This document shows positions 1-8,621 of a stretch of 58,815 nt of DNA, in pieces. This stretch comes from Acidobacteriota bacterium (GTDB lineage: Bacteria > Acidobacteriota > UBA4820 > DSQY01): positions 1-58,815 of the forward strand of contig JBFMHB010000009.1 in NCBI GenBank assembly GCA_040752915.1, written 5' to 3'. The notes beneath the pieces were generated by a model that had not been told where the DNA came from, made no database searches, and saw nothing but the letters and a program-made list of their open reading frames with translations. Position numbers and translations under genes: made by a program. Position 1 is the stretch's first letter; the number at the start of each line of letters is the position of its first letter.

Positions 1-1749
1 GCCGGCCTCCTTCGAGGCCACGCAGAGCACCCCGCAAAGGGTCCCGTATTGCCGCAGGGGAAGGAAGGCGCGGTGGGTGCCGCCCTCGGTGAGAACAAGG
101 GGAGTTGAGGGGAGGGGGTCGGGCAACGCTTGATCGGCGCATCCGGAAAGGGGTTCCTCGGGATAGCCCGCGACCGCGACGGCGCTGCCGGCTTCAACGG
201 GCGGCTGGAGGGCTACGCAGGCCCTCCCGAAGCCGCCGTAGTCCACGAGGACCCGGCACGTCTGCTTCAACAGGTCCTCCCGGGAGGCGGCTCGCACGAG
301 GGCCTGGTTGGCCTCGGAAAGGGTCCGGTAGAGGCGGTTCAACTTGAGGATGCGCTGCTGCTGGGCCTTGCGCTCCGAGATGTCGCGGATGATTCCCGCC
401 AGGAGCCGCTCACGACCGAGGGTAACCGGCTGGGCCTGAATCTCCACCGGGAATTCGACTCCAGTCCGGGAAAGGTGGAGGGTTTCGTGAAGGCTGCCCT
501 CCGGACGCAAGGCGGCGGCGCGAGCGGCGGGGAGGGAGGCCCGCGCGGAGGGGGCACGCAGGTCCACAATGTTCATCCGGAGCAGTTCAGATCGGCCATA
601 GCCGTAGGCCCTCTCCGCGGCGGCGTTGGCCTCCACGATGGTCCCGTCGGGCCGGGCCAAAATGAAGATGTCATGGGTCTGTTCGCTCAGGGCGCGGTAG
701 AGGCCCTCCTGGCGGGAAAGGTCCTCGAGAAGGCGAAGACGCTGGCGCCGGAGGATGCCGTAGACGAGGAGGGCCAGAGACAGGGCGGCCAGAACCGCGA
801 ACAAAATGTACCGGACCATCCAGCCGCCCAGTCGTTCGAAGGCCTCGGCGCGGTCCACCTTGGCCACCAGGCCCCAAGGAGTTCCGTCGATGCGCCGCGT
901 GGCGGCGAGGACCTCCTCCCCCCGGTAATCCGAGAACTCGCCGAAGGTCTCCTGCCCCTCCAGGGCCGCCTTCAGGGCCAGTGTCTTTTCCGGCGTCGCC
1001 ACCGGGTAGGAGGGGGGCGTGGGACTTCCGAAACGCAGGGGCGAGAGAAAGGCGAGCTTCCCGTGCCACACGGCTCCGATGAGGGTCTCGGCCGTGCGGG
1101 TGGGTGTCGGCTGGCGCAGGAGGAGGGGAAAGAGCCGCCGGTCGGGATCCGACTCCAGGACGACGAGGCCCAGGGCGCTCCCGCCCGCGGGGTTGCCGAC
1201 GAGGGCGTGGTGGCTGAAGGTCAGCCGGCCCGACTCGCGGCGATGGAGGTCCACGAACCGGTCGGCGCCCCCTTCCAGCGTGCGCCGGACCTCGGAAACG
1301 CACACGGGGTCCAGGGTCGGGGCACCCGGTGAGGAGGCCACCGTACGGCCCTCCGCATCGAGGCAGTACACGGCCACGTATCCGAAGTTCGCCCTGAGGT
1401 GCGACAGATGGGTTTCGAGCCGGATCCGTGAGGCGTCCACCCGGTCGGGTGGAAGGCCCGAGCGCACCGCCTCCAGGTGCTCGGCCACGCGGGGGAGGTC
1501 GGCGAGGGTCCGGGCGTCCCCGGACCGTTCCGCGAGGTAGTCTTGAATGGACTGGTCCCGGTCGTCGGCCAGGGCCATCAGGTGATCGCGCCAGTGCTCC
1601 CGAACTTCGTCCCGTTCGTTCCGGACAAGCGGAACGTATAGGCCTGCCGATACCAGGAGCGCAAGCCCGAAGGACGCCAAGGTCCATAGGCGCGAGTGGC
1701 GAAGACTCCGTTCGGCTTCCGTTCGAGGCGCCTCCTCCGCCTTGGGCAT
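1..1749 (-). CDS. Membrane sensor with PAS and GAF domains (C-terminus beyond window)
   Basis: The frame is open for 583 codons from ATG 1749, with a GGAGG-type site just upstream, to the window edge, so the C-terminus is missing. TM1 lies at about residues 20-41, an extracytoplasmic sensing region at 42-300, and TM2 at about 306-330. A PAS domain follows (about 350-465), ending in the typical RDISERKAQQQR linker, then the start of a GAF domain (about 475-583, reading LRQYGTLCGVLCVASKEAG at the edge). This is the layout of a sensor kinase or of a cyclase/phosphatase input half; the output domain cannot be seen. Long frames on the opposite strand are antisense. Domain calls are firm and the output is unknown. 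Confidence 0.85.
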   Translation of the reverse strand, partial: MPKAEEAPRTEAERSLRHSRLWTLASFGLALLVSAGLYVPLVRNERDEVREHWRDHLMALADDRDQSIQDYLAERSGDARTLADLPRVAEHLEAVRSGLPPDRVDASRIRLETHLSHLRANFGYVAVYCLDAEGRTVASSPGAPTLDPVCVSEVRRTLEGGADRFVDLHRRESGRLTFSHHALVGNPAGGSALGLVVLESDPDRRLFPLLLRQPTPTRTAETLIGAVWHGKLAFLSPLRFGSPTPPSYPVATPEKTLALKAALEGQETFGEFSDYRGEEVLAATRRIDGTPWGLVAKVDRAEAFERLGGWMVRYILFAVLAALSLALLVYGILRRQRLRLLEDLSRQEGLYRALSEQTHDIFILARPDGTIVEANAAAERAYGYGRSELLRMNIVDLRAPSARASLPAARAAALRPEGSLHETLHLSRTGVEFPVEIQAQPVTLGRERLLAGIIRDISERKAQQQRILKLNRLYRTLSEANQALVRAASREDLLKQTCRVLVDYGGFGRACVALQPPVEAGSAVAVAGYPEEPLSGCADQALPDPLPSTPLVLTEGGTHRAFLPLRQYGTLCGVLCVASKEAG

Positions 1750-1813
1750 CCCCCCCTCCCCCCGGTGCTCCCCAGCGACCGCGCCTTTCCATTTCCTAAC
1801 GCACTTGTAGGCA

Positions 1814-1842
1814 AAGGTACGCCCTTTTTGCCGATTCGGCAA
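1814..1842 (-). promoter_or_regulatory. Candidate promoter for the PAS/GAF sensor
   Basis: Minus strand reads TTGCCG, 17 bp, TACCTT, about 65 bp upstream of ATG 1749. The -10 is only a partial match, so this is tentative. Confidence 0.35.
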
Positions 1843-1899
1843 CAACGCGGGCGATAGGCGGAAGGAACGGCCGGGGCGAGGAGGGGAGAGGCGGCCGGA

Positions 1900-2340
1900 T
1901 CAGGTGGGGTATTTGTCGGCGATGTAATTGATGAGGTGCTTGATGGTGAAGTCCTGGTTCCGGGAGACCCATCGCGTGCAGTCCCCGATGGACACGAGGC
2001 CCATGAGGCTCTTCCCGTTCATGACGGGGAGATGGCGGTGGCGGCGGGTGGTCATGATGGCCATGGCCTCCCCGATGGTGGTCTCGGGCGTCACGTACAC
2101 CACATCGCGCGTCATGACCTCCTCCACGCGGCAGGTTTTGGGGTCCCGGCACGCGAGAACGATCTTGGTCAGGACGTCCCGCTCGGTGAACATGCCCACC
2201 GGGACCCCCTCCGAGGCCACCACGACGCCTCCGATGTGCCGGTCCGTCATCATGCGCACAGCATCGAACACCGTGGTGTCAGGCTTTACCGTGAAGACCT
2301 CGCGCCCCTTTTCGCCGAGCAGACGATCAACCTTGTCCAT
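1900..2340 (-). CDS. CBS-domain pair protein
   Basis: A 146-residue protein made almost entirely of two CBS domains (about residues 9-65 and 73-130), including the signatures HIGGVVV, GMFTERD, EAMAIMTTRRHRHLPV and GLVSIGD. CBS pairs bind adenosine nucleotides such as AMP, ATP or SAM and normally regulate another protein. Stand-alone forms are common but rarely assigned a partner. The start at 2340 follows GGGAGGTGG at good spacing. It lies between the sensor gene and a repeat-rich spacer with about 150 bp on the sensor side, so no operon partner is evident. No membrane segment or signal peptide is visible. Confidence 0.85.
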   Translation of the reverse strand: MDKVDRLLGEKGREVFTVKPDTTVFDAVRMMTDRHIGGVVVASEGVPVGMFTERDVLTKIVLACRDPKTCRVEEVMTRDVVYVTPETTIGEAMAIMTTRRHRHLPVMNGKSLMGLVSIGDCTRWVSRNQDFTIKHLINYIADKYPT

Positions 2341-2394
2341 GGACGTCCACCTCCCGTTCAGTGCGTGAAACAGTCAGACAGGGGGGAATATTCG

Positions 2395-2577
2395 AGAGGG
2401 AAGGCGGAAGGCGGAAGAAAAAAGGGGCATTGGGGATTTGGGATTTCGGATTTGGGATTGAGAGAAAAATAGGGACAGCCACCTAATTTCTTTGGTGCCG
2501 AAGAGGCAAGGCGGAAGGCGGAAGGAGGAAGGAGGAAGAAGAGGCAATTGGGGATAGCGGATTTGGGATTTGGGACC
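2395..2577. repeat. Two imperfect copies of a GGCGGAA / GGGATTT unit
   Basis: Unit A (about 2395-2461) and unit B (about 2504-2577) share the same order: a purine block with AAGGCGGAAGGCGGAAG, then CATTGGGGAT or AATTGGGGAT, then G-tracts separated by ATTT (GGATTTGGGATTT). Each unit holds four G-runs in about 25 bases, a possible G-quadruplex. A related, more degenerate block lies at 16790-16826, also just before a copy of the hairpin repeat. Confidence 0.6.
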
Positions 2578-2774
2578 ATGCCTGTCTAAGGTTTTTTTGC
2601 GCGTCTTATGCGGCCTGCCTTCCGGAGCGAAGCGGAGGAAGGCGCGTCCCGGCGCGCGGGGAGGCTAGCATGGACGCGCCCGGACCAGGCCCTCCGTGCC
2701 GCGCCAGGGGCGCGGCCAGGGCCCGGCCGACGTTCGAAGGAGACACGCTGCCTTATTTTGGACACGCATGATTT
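2576..2774. repeat. Dispersed MITE-like repeat, copy 1
   Basis: The left end reads CATGCCTGTCTAAGG. The right end, read on the opposite strand, gives AAATCATGCGTGTCCAAAAT, so the ends form an imperfect inverted repeat. Just inside the left end is a T-tract and GCGCGTCTTATGC, then a 7-bp stem (GCCTTCC at 2617 pairing with GGAAGGC at 2637). The same left half occurs at 16821, and a diverged form at 30823. No transposase is present, so a non-autonomous element is inferred. Confidence 0.55.
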
Positions 2775-2835
2775 GGGAAGAAACAAGACGGGAAGCGGGA
2801 AACGGAAATCCAGGTCTCCCTGAATCCCGGCCGCC

Positions 2836-4029
2836 CTACACGTACCACAATTCCCGCTGGGGTTCGGCGAAGAAACGGGGGCCACCTGGGGTGACGAGGA
2901 CGTCCTCCTCGATGCCCACCGCGCCGAAGCCCGGGACGTTCAGGGAGGGCTCGAGGGTGAAGACCTGGTTCTCCCGGACGGGTAGAAGGATGGTGTTCTT
3001 GTACCGGGGCCAGCGGGGCCCCAGCAGGCACCCGCCGTCGTGGGCGTGGCGTCCGAGCTGGTGTCCCAGGGCGTGGGGGTATTCGGGGTAGCCGGCCCCC
3101 ACGACCACCGCTCGGGCGGCGGCGTCGGCCTCGGTCCCCGGGATCCCCGGCCGGAGGATGGCCGCGGCGGCGTCGATGGCCCGGACGATGGTGTCGAAGC
3201 CTTTCTGAACGGGTTCGGGCGCCGCCGTTTCCCCGGGCTTGCGGACGTACCACGTCCTCTGCATGTCCGAGGCGTAACCGCCCACGAAGACGCCCATATC
3301 CACGTGGACCAGGTCTCCCTCGCGGACGGCGTTGTCCGTGGCGGTCCCGTGGCCCATGCCCGCCCCGCGGTCCCCCGCGAAGACCAGGGTCTGGAAGCTC
3401 GGGGAGACTCCCTTGGCGGCCATGCGGCCCTGGACGAAATCGTAGATTTCCTTTTCGGTCCGGCCCGGCCGAAGGAACCCGTCGATGTCCCGGAAGAGGT
3501 CCACCGTGTGGTTCACGGCCGCCTGGAGGTGGGCCTGCTCGATGGGGGATTTCTGGGAGATGAGGGCGCCGATGATGGACTCGGCGGAGACAACCTGGGC
3601 GCCCGGGGCGAAGGACTTCAAAAGCTCCTCGAGGTAGAGGAATCGGCCGTGGGGGATGCCGTCCGCCGCCGTGTCGTTCGTGGAGAAGTTCACGGCCACG
3701 CGCCGGGGCTTCAGCCGGGCCATGAGCCCTTCAAAGGGCTCGCGGAAGTCCTGGACGAAGGTGATGACTTCGGTGAAGAGCCTGGAGGCCTCGAAGACCT
3801 GCTGGTCGAAGCGGCCGCAGATGAGAAAGCGCTCCCCGGCGGGCGTGATGGCGATGAGGCTCTCCCACGTGAGGTGTCCCGGGGAGATGTAGTAGAAAAT
3901 CCGCTCGGCGCCGGCGCTCGTTTCCTGGACGAACGTGAGCCACAGGTCGGCGCCCGACTCGCGGAGGGCGTCGGCGGCCTGGTCCAGTTTCTGGGCGATG
4001 ATGTCCGGCGTGCTGAGTTCATGCCCCAT
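2836..4029 (-). CDS. M24 family metallopeptidase (Xaa-Pro aminopeptidase/dipeptidase type)
   Basis: A 397-residue cytosolic peptidase. The N-terminal creatinase-like domain spans about 1-155 and the pita-bread catalytic domain about 165-397. The five-ligand dinuclear metal site is visible: D244 (HVDMG), D255 (SDMQRT), H323 (HALGHQLGRH), E360 (FTLEPSL) and E374 or E375 (GIEEDVLVT). Members of this family release residues N-terminal to proline or cleave Xaa-Pro dipeptides. The sequence does not settle which activity this one has. Start 4029 follows GAGGAG at about 7 bp. It is transcribed alone, with its own leader region. Confidence 0.93.
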   Translation of the reverse strand: MGHELSTPDIIAQKLDQAADALRESGADLWLTFVQETSAGAERIFYYISPGHLTWESLIAITPAGERFLICGRFDQQVFEASRLFTEVITFVQDFREPFEGLMARLKPRRVAVNFSTNDTAADGIPHGRFLYLEELLKSFAPGAQVVSAESIIGALISQKSPIEQAHLQAAVNHTVDLFRDIDGFLRPGRTEKEIYDFVQGRMAAKGVSPSFQTLVFAGDRGAGMGHGTATDNAVREGDLVHVDMGVFVGGYASDMQRTWYVRKPGETAAPEPVQKGFDTIVRAIDAAAAILRPGIPGTEADAAARAVVVGAGYPEYPHALGHQLGRHAHDGGCLLGPRWPRYKNTILLPVRENQVFTLEPSLNVPGFGAVGIEEDVLVTPGGPRFFAEPQRELWYV

Positions 4030-4049
4030 CGGGTGCTCCTCGAAAAGGG

Positions 4050-4083
4050 GCGGCCCGCTTTCGGGCCGCTCGGTTCGATTCTA
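4050..4083 (-). promoter_or_regulatory. Candidate -10 and 5' leader hairpin of the M24 peptidase gene
   Basis: A TAGAAT hexamer on the minus strand (4078-4083) is followed by a perfect 8-bp stem, GCGGCCCG/CGGGCCGC with a four-base loop (4050-4069), then CCCTTTT and the ribosome-binding site. No good -35 is seen. The hairpin would sit at the very 5' end of the message. Confidence 0.35.
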
Positions 4084-4238
4084 ACACGCGGGCGAACCCC
4101 GCGGCGCGTCCTCGAAAGGGTGTTTACGAAAACCCGTTTTGGTTCGTTGCACCGCTGGGAGGGATGGGCGCCCGGGCGGGGACGAATTGTACGCAGAAGG
4201 GGCCGGAACGCGCGTCCACGCCGCCCCGGCCCCCCATA

Positions 4239-4275
4239 CTCAGCTACTCACTTACTCACTTACTCACTTATTCCC
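4239..4275. repeat. ACTTACTC microsatellite
   Basis: Three or more head-to-tail 8-bp units (ACTTACTC) lie just past the stop of the RCC1 gene. A shorter form (CTCACTTACTCAATTGCTC) occurs at 12100, in another 3' flank. Confidence 0.7.
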
Positions 4276-4291
4276 CAGGCTCCTTCGAAGC

Positions 4292-7231
4292 TCAGTACTG
4301 CCACGTCGTGAAAACTTCTCCGCCGTCGGGGTTGAGGAATCGGAAGACGGTGGGCGTCCCCTTGGGAACGGCGGTCTTCAGCGTGGAGCCCTTGAGGACG
4401 ATCTTCGAGGCGCTCTTCCATGTGACGGGGGTCCATTCGATGCCGTTGATGAAAACGCGGACGCCCTGCTGAAGGTTGGAGCCGCTGACGAGGAGCCGGA
4501 AGGGTCCCGTCTTCTTCACGATGGAGGTGATCTGGGGCGCGAGGGCCGTGGCCGCGATGGCGAGGGTCTCGGTTGCGGTCTGGTTGGTGGTGTCGCGCAC
4601 CGTGAAGGTGACGGTGTAGTCCCCTTTGGTGGTGTAGAGATGGGTGGGGTTCGCTTCGGTGCTGGTGCCTCCGTCACCGAAATCCCAGAGGTAGGTGTAC
4701 GGAGCGATTCCCCCCGTGCCGGAGCCGGTGAAGTGGACCGTGAGAGGAACGTTACCTGTGAGCGTGTCGGCCTGGGCATCGGCGTAGAGGGGAGGCGCGG
4801 CCACGCTGAAGTTGCCTCCGGCGGAGGCCGTTAGGCTCCCGAGGGTGACGGTCAAGGTCCACGCGTAGGTCCCCGCGGAGGCGTAGGTGTGAGAGGGGTC
4901 CGCTTCCGTGGATTCGGCGCCGTCCCCGAAGGCCCACAGGTAGGCCGGAGTCCCCGTGCAGTCGCCCACGAGGTTGAGCGTGGAGCCAAAGGCCACGGGC
5001 TGGCCCATGACGCCCGAAGAGGGAACGGAGGTGGAGAGGTCCAGGGCGCAGGTCACAACGGCCAGGCCGTGGTTGGCGCCTGATCCGATGGTCAAGACGG
5101 AGGCCGCGACCTGCACGGGGGCGGTCCCGGTGGAGACGCTGAAGGGCTGGGCCAGCTCCCCGTTCGTGTTGTCTCCGAAGGTCCAGAGGGTGCCGTCGCC
5201 CTGGAGGACCAAGCTGCTCTGGATGGTGGCCGCCAGGCCAGTGGCTCCGACGAGCCCGGGAACGGGGACGGGGGAATATCGGTTCTGCGTCGTCCCGTCG
5301 CCGAGCTGTCCCCGGTCGTTGGCTCCCCAGCCCGAGACGGTCCCGTCGTCGTGAATGGCGAGCACGTGGTTGTAGCCGCCGGCGATGGAGGCCACGTTGG
5401 AGATGTTGGCGGGTTGCGGCGTGAAGTGGTCCGTGCTGGTGCCGTCGCCCAGTTGACCGGAGTCTCCTTGCCCCCAGGCGTAAACCCCCCCGTCCTGGAG
5501 TACGGCCGCCGTGAAGTCCATGCCTCCCGCCGCCATGGCTACGGGAGGGATTCCCGCCAATTGGAAGGGATAGGATGCGTTATCCGTGGTTCCGTTCCCC
5601 AGGGCGCCGTAGTACCCCCGGCCCCACATCCACAGGGTCCCGTCGCTCTTCACGGCGAAGGCGTGCCACCAGGCCGCTCCGATGAAGACGATATCGGAGA
5701 GGTTCTCCACCTGGCCCACGGTGAGGTAATCGCCGTCCCGGCCCAGAAGGCCGTAATACCGGCTTCCCCAAGACCACACCGTGCCGTCGGACTTGAGGGC
5801 GAAGCCTCCTCCGCCCCGCGCCGCGGCGATCCGGATCACGCCGCTCAGGCCCGGTATCTGGACGGGGACGTCGCTCGGGGTCCGGGTGCCGTTGCCCAAG
5901 GCGCCATTGGAATTCTCTCCCCAGGCCCAGACGGTGCCGTCCTCTCGAAGGGCCATGGACCAGCCGCCCCCACCGGCCAGGGAGACGACGCTTCCGAGTC
6001 CGGCGACCTGGACCGGGCTCCACTTGACCGGTTCGCGTCCCGATCCCAATTGCCCGTTCTGGTCCTGTCCCACGGCCCAGGCCTGACCGTTCGAGGCGAG
6101 AAGAAGGGTATGGTCGCGACCTGCCGAGGCGGCCGTGGTGAGGGTCTGAATGCCGCATTCCGTGGGAGAGTACCGATCTGTCGTTGTCCCGTCCCCCAAT
6201 TGGCCCACGTCGTTCTTGCCGAAGACCCAGACCGATCCGTCGGCCTTCAGGACCACGGAATGCTCCTCCCCCGCGCTCGCCGAGACCACGTTCGAGAGGG
6301 GGGAGAGAGCGGGTGAAGCCTGCCCGGAGGTGTCCCCCAGCCCAAGCTTTCCATGGTTTCCGCTCCCCCAGACGTATAGGGTCCCGTTCTCCAGGACCGC
6401 CAGGTTGTGGCTCGATCCGGCGGCCACGAAGGCCACGTCCGCGAGCCCGGGGACCTGGACAGGGGACAGGCGCGTCGTGGTGGTTCCGTCCCCCAGTTGA
6501 TTGGAGAAGTTGCCGCCCCAGGCCCACAGGGTCCCGTCGGACCGAATGGCCAGGGAGTGGTACCCGCCTGCGGCGATGAAAACGATGGACGTGAGCCCCG
6601 GTACTTGAACGGGCGTCTGAGCCGTGCCCGTTGTCCCCGTGCCCAGCTGGCCGTACTCGTTGCTCCCCCAGGCCCACACCGTCCCATCGGCGGAAAGGGC
6701 CAGGGAGTGGTTGTGGCCGCCGGCTGCCTGGGTCATCGGGGGAAGACCGCTCACGGCGCCCGGACTCGCATAGCAGGTGAGGGGCGAGCAGGTCCGGCCG
6801 AGCTTGTACGCGTCACGGCTCCCCCACGTCCAGAGCGAGCCGTCGGCCTTCACGGCCAGGGCGTGCAGGGGCCCCGCGCCGATGGATACGACCTCGGCCA
6901 GTCCGGGGACCGCCTGCGGCGTGCCCGACGCCCCGCCGTAGAAGCCTTGCCCGAGGGTGCCGTTCCCGTTGGTTCCCCAGGTCCACACGGTGCCGTCGGC
7001 CTTGAGGCCCATACCCCAGTATATGCCGGCGCCAAGCTGGACGAAGGGGTCCGAATCCGCCACCTGGACGGGAAGGGACCTCTGGACGGGGACACCCGTC
7101 CCGATCTGGCCGTAGTCGTCCTTGCCCCAGGCATAGGCCGTTCCCGTCTGGGCCCAGGCCGACCAGGCCAGGGACATGGCGGCAAGAAAGATGACAAACG
7201 TTTTGTAGCCTTTTCCCCTGCTTCGAGTCAT
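4292..7231 (-). CDS. Secreted RCC1-repeat protein with two PKD domains and a TIG-like C-terminus
   Basis: A 979-residue exported protein. ATG 7231 is chosen because it follows GAAGGAG and begins a clean signal peptide (MTRSRGKGYK, hydrophobic core, then AWA before QTGTAYAWG). The frame stays open about 80 codons upstream, but that stretch is not protein-like. Fourteen RCC1 blades follow (about residues 32-725), each with a G[TS]xWxWG core, consistent with two seven-bladed propellers. Then come PKD domains at about 729-814 (WAFGDG) and 815-895 (WDFGDG) and an IPT/TIG-like end (about 896-979). Such proteins are usually surface or secreted adhesion or scaffolding proteins. No catalytic site is seen. 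It lies 131 bp downstream of the anti-sigma gene on the same strand, so co-regulation is plausible. Confidence 0.9.
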   Translation of the reverse strand: MTRSRGKGYKTFVIFLAAMSLAWSAWAQTGTAYAWGKDDYGQIGTGVPVQRSLPVQVADSDPFVQLGAGIYWGMGLKADGTVWTWGTNGNGTLGQGFYGGASGTPQAVPGLAEVVSIGAGPLHALAVKADGSLWTWGSRDAYKLGRTCSPLTCYASPGAVSGLPPMTQAAGGHNHSLALSADGTVWAWGSNEYGQLGTGTTGTAQTPVQVPGLTSIVFIAAGGYHSLAIRSDGTLWAWGGNFSNQLGDGTTTTRLSPVQVPGLADVAFVAAGSSHNLAVLENGTLYVWGSGNHGKLGLGDTSGQASPALSPLSNVVSASAGEEHSVVLKADGSVWVFGKNDVGQLGDGTTTDRYSPTECGIQTLTTAASAGRDHTLLLASNGQAWAVGQDQNGQLGSGREPVKWSPVQVAGLGSVVSLAGGGGWSMALREDGTVWAWGENSNGALGNGTRTPSDVPVQIPGLSGVIRIAAARGGGGFALKSDGTVWSWGSRYYGLLGRDGDYLTVGQVENLSDIVFIGAAWWHAFAVKSDGTLWMWGRGYYGALGNGTTDNASYPFQLAGIPPVAMAAGGMDFTAAVLQDGGVYAWGQGDSGQLGDGTSTDHFTPQPANISNVASIAGGYNHVLAIHDDGTVSGWGANDRGQLGDGTTQNRYSPVPVPGLVGATGLAATIQSSLVLQGDGTLWTFGDNTNGELAQPFSVSTGTAPVQVAASVLTIGSGANHGLAVVTCALDLSTSVPSSGVMGQPVAFGSTLNLVGDCTGTPAYLWAFGDGAESTEADPSHTYASAGTYAWTLTVTLGSLTASAGGNFSVAAPPLYADAQADTLTGNVPLTVHFTGSGTGGIAPYTYLWDFGDGGTSTEANPTHLYTTKGDYTVTFTVRDTTNQTATETLAIAATALAPQITSIVKKTGPFRLLVSGSNLQQGVRVFINGIEWTPVTWKSASKIVLKGSTLKTAVPKGTPTVFRFLNPDGGEVFTTWQY

Positions 7232-7362
7232 GGGCCGCTCCTTCGGGCGCCGTTCGGCGCTCCCTCCACCCCGCCATTGGGGCCTCTTATTCCGGATACA
7301 CGCTTGGTTCCTTCCTCGGGGTGAACCGCGAGGAAACACGGACACGGTGCGGCCAACGGGGA

Positions 7363-8064
7363 TCAGAACACGGTGAAGGGGAAGCGATAGAGGACCGCGC
7401 CGGTGGCGGGATCGAGGATCTCCACCGAGGCGGGGCCGGGAGGGAGGAGCCCGGAGGGCATCTGGAGAAGCCATGGGGCGCCGCCCGAGGAAGGGAGGGT
7501 CCCCCTCCAGATTTCCCGTCCCGAGGGGCCCGAAAGGCGGGCCACGGCGCCTTCCGGCAGGGGTTCAAGAGTGGTGAGCAGCAGGGCCGTGGGCTCGCTG
7601 GAACGCAGGGAGGGAAGGTCCTCGGCCGCCCCCCTGACCGCGAAGGAATCGGGGAGAAGCTCCACGAGCCGTGCCGCCCTTGGTGCCGGTGCGACGCTCT
7701 GGATCCGGGCCGATTCGGCCAGACGGAGGTTCAAGGCTCGGGCTTCCCTCCACAACCATGCCGAAACGCCCGCCCCGAGAACCGCGACGGCGAGGGCGGC
7801 CGCGAGGGCCCAATCCCGGCGCCCCAGCCCGTTGCGATTTGTTGGGACCCGCGTCGGTGAGCGCGAGATGGAGGCGGAGAGGGACCGCCCTTCCAGCCAG
7901 ATTTCCAGACACGCCGGACAGGAGGAAAGATGAGCGCGGAGGGATTCCGCGTCCGGTTCCGGAGCCGTTCCCGCGGCGAGGGCGAGGACCGCATCCGGGG
8001 AGGGGCACGGTCCCCCTTCCAGGCCAAAGGGCTCCAGGGCGCGGCGCAGATCTTCGCGGTTCAC
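7363..8064 (-). CDS. Membrane anti-sigma factor with zinc-finger motif
   Basis: A 233-residue protein whose GTG start overlaps the stop of the ECF sigma gene (8061-8064). The cytoplasmic part carries an H-x3-C-x2-C zinc anti-sigma motif (H45, C49, C52 in HLSSCPACLE). One membrane helix lies at about 84-104, and a proline-rich periplasmic domain of about 125 residues follows. Gene order and motif identify the cognate anti-sigma factor of the upstream sigma gene. The periplasmic domain has no recognised fold and would be the sensing part. It probably holds the sigma factor at the inner membrane until a signal releases it. Confidence 0.88.
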   Translation of the reverse strand: MNREDLRRALEPFGLEGGPCPSPDAVLALAAGTAPEPDAESLRAHLSSCPACLEIWLEGRSLSASISRSPTRVPTNRNGLGRRDWALAAALAVAVLGAGVSAWLWREARALNLRLAESARIQSVAPAPRAARLVELLPDSFAVRGAAEDLPSLRSSEPTALLLTTLEPLPEGAVARLSGPSGREIWRGTLPSSGGAPWLLQMPSGLLPPGPASVEILDPATGAVLYRFPFTVF

Positions 8065-8621
8065 GGTCCCCCCTGGTTGGCGGGTTCGAGTCCCGCCCGG
8101 AGGAACTCAAGCCCGCGCCGCAAATGGGTCTTCACGGTGTTCACCGAAAGGCCGAGGAGGTCCGCAGCCTCCTGGGGCCCCAGGTCATGGACGTACCGGA
8201 GGAGGAGGCAGCGGCGCATCATCTCGGGCATCTCTCGGATGCGGGCGTGAAGCGCCGCAATCTCTTCGAAAGAGGCGGCCCGGCCCTCGGGGTTCGGAGC
8301 CAGTTCATCGGGCGCCTCCGCGGGCGGTTCCACCATGGAGAGGTGCCTTCCCTGAAAGGCGCGCCGGCGATGTTCGGAGATGGCCTTGTTCTTCACGACC
8401 GTCACCAGCCAGGGCACCCGGCGCTCCTCCGGCTCCAGGTGCTTCCGATTGAGATACACGCACAAGAAGACATCCTGGGTGAATTCGAAGGCCTGCTCTC
8501 TCGGGAAACCCTTGCGCACGAAATACCCCACGGCCCACGATTGGTGCCTCGCGTAGACCTCCGAAAAGGCCGGGTCGTCGGGCAACGAAGTGTCCGAGGC
8601 CCCCGGGCCCGTTTCCAGCAT
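8061..8621 (-). CDS. ECF-type RNA polymerase sigma factor
   Basis: A 186-residue two-domain sigma-70 factor. Region 2 lies at about 18-85 (YFVRKGFPREQAFEFTQDVF, then WLVTVVKNKAISEHRR) and region 4 at about 120-175 (MPEMMRRCLLLRYVHDLGPQ, EAADLLGLSVNTVKTHLRRG). Region 3 is absent, as in extracytoplasmic-function sigmas. ATG 8621 follows GGGGAG. The next gene is its anti-sigma factor, and the CHAT gene is divergent with 132 bp between. Tandem GGAAC boxes in that gap (8683-8694, minus strand) resemble an ECF -35 and may mark autoregulation, but no convincing -10 is seen. Confidence 0.93.
   Translation of the reverse strand: MLETGPGASDTSLPDDPAFSEVYARHQSWAVGYFVRKGFPREQAFEFTQDVFLCVYLNRKHLEPEERRVPWLVTVVKNKAISEHRRRAFQGRHLSMVEPPAEAPDELAPNPEGRAASFEEIAALHARIREMPEMMRRCLLLRYVHDLGPQEAADLLGLSVNTVKTHLRRGLEFLRAGLEPANQGGP

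Larger units (their letters stand above)
2341..2835. other. Repeat-rich intergenic spacer
   Basis: This 495-bp gap holds no credible gene. It contains two GGCGGAA / GGGATTT units and a roughly 200-bp inverted-ended repeat, listed separately. Short open frames here have no ribosome-binding site and simply follow the repeat. Confidence 0.7.

Noticed and set aside
130-1332. Long plus-strand open frame near the window start
   Set aside because: It is antisense to the PAS/GAF sensor, whose minus-strand frame shows clear domain motifs; the plus-strand product has no family features.
2341-2835. CRISPR array or insertion sequence
   Set aside because: The repeats are irregular, lack constant spacers and lack cas or transposase genes nearby.
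3040-4311. 423-codon plus-strand frame
   Set aside because: It is exactly antisense to the M24 peptidase, whose metal ligands are all present on the minus strand.
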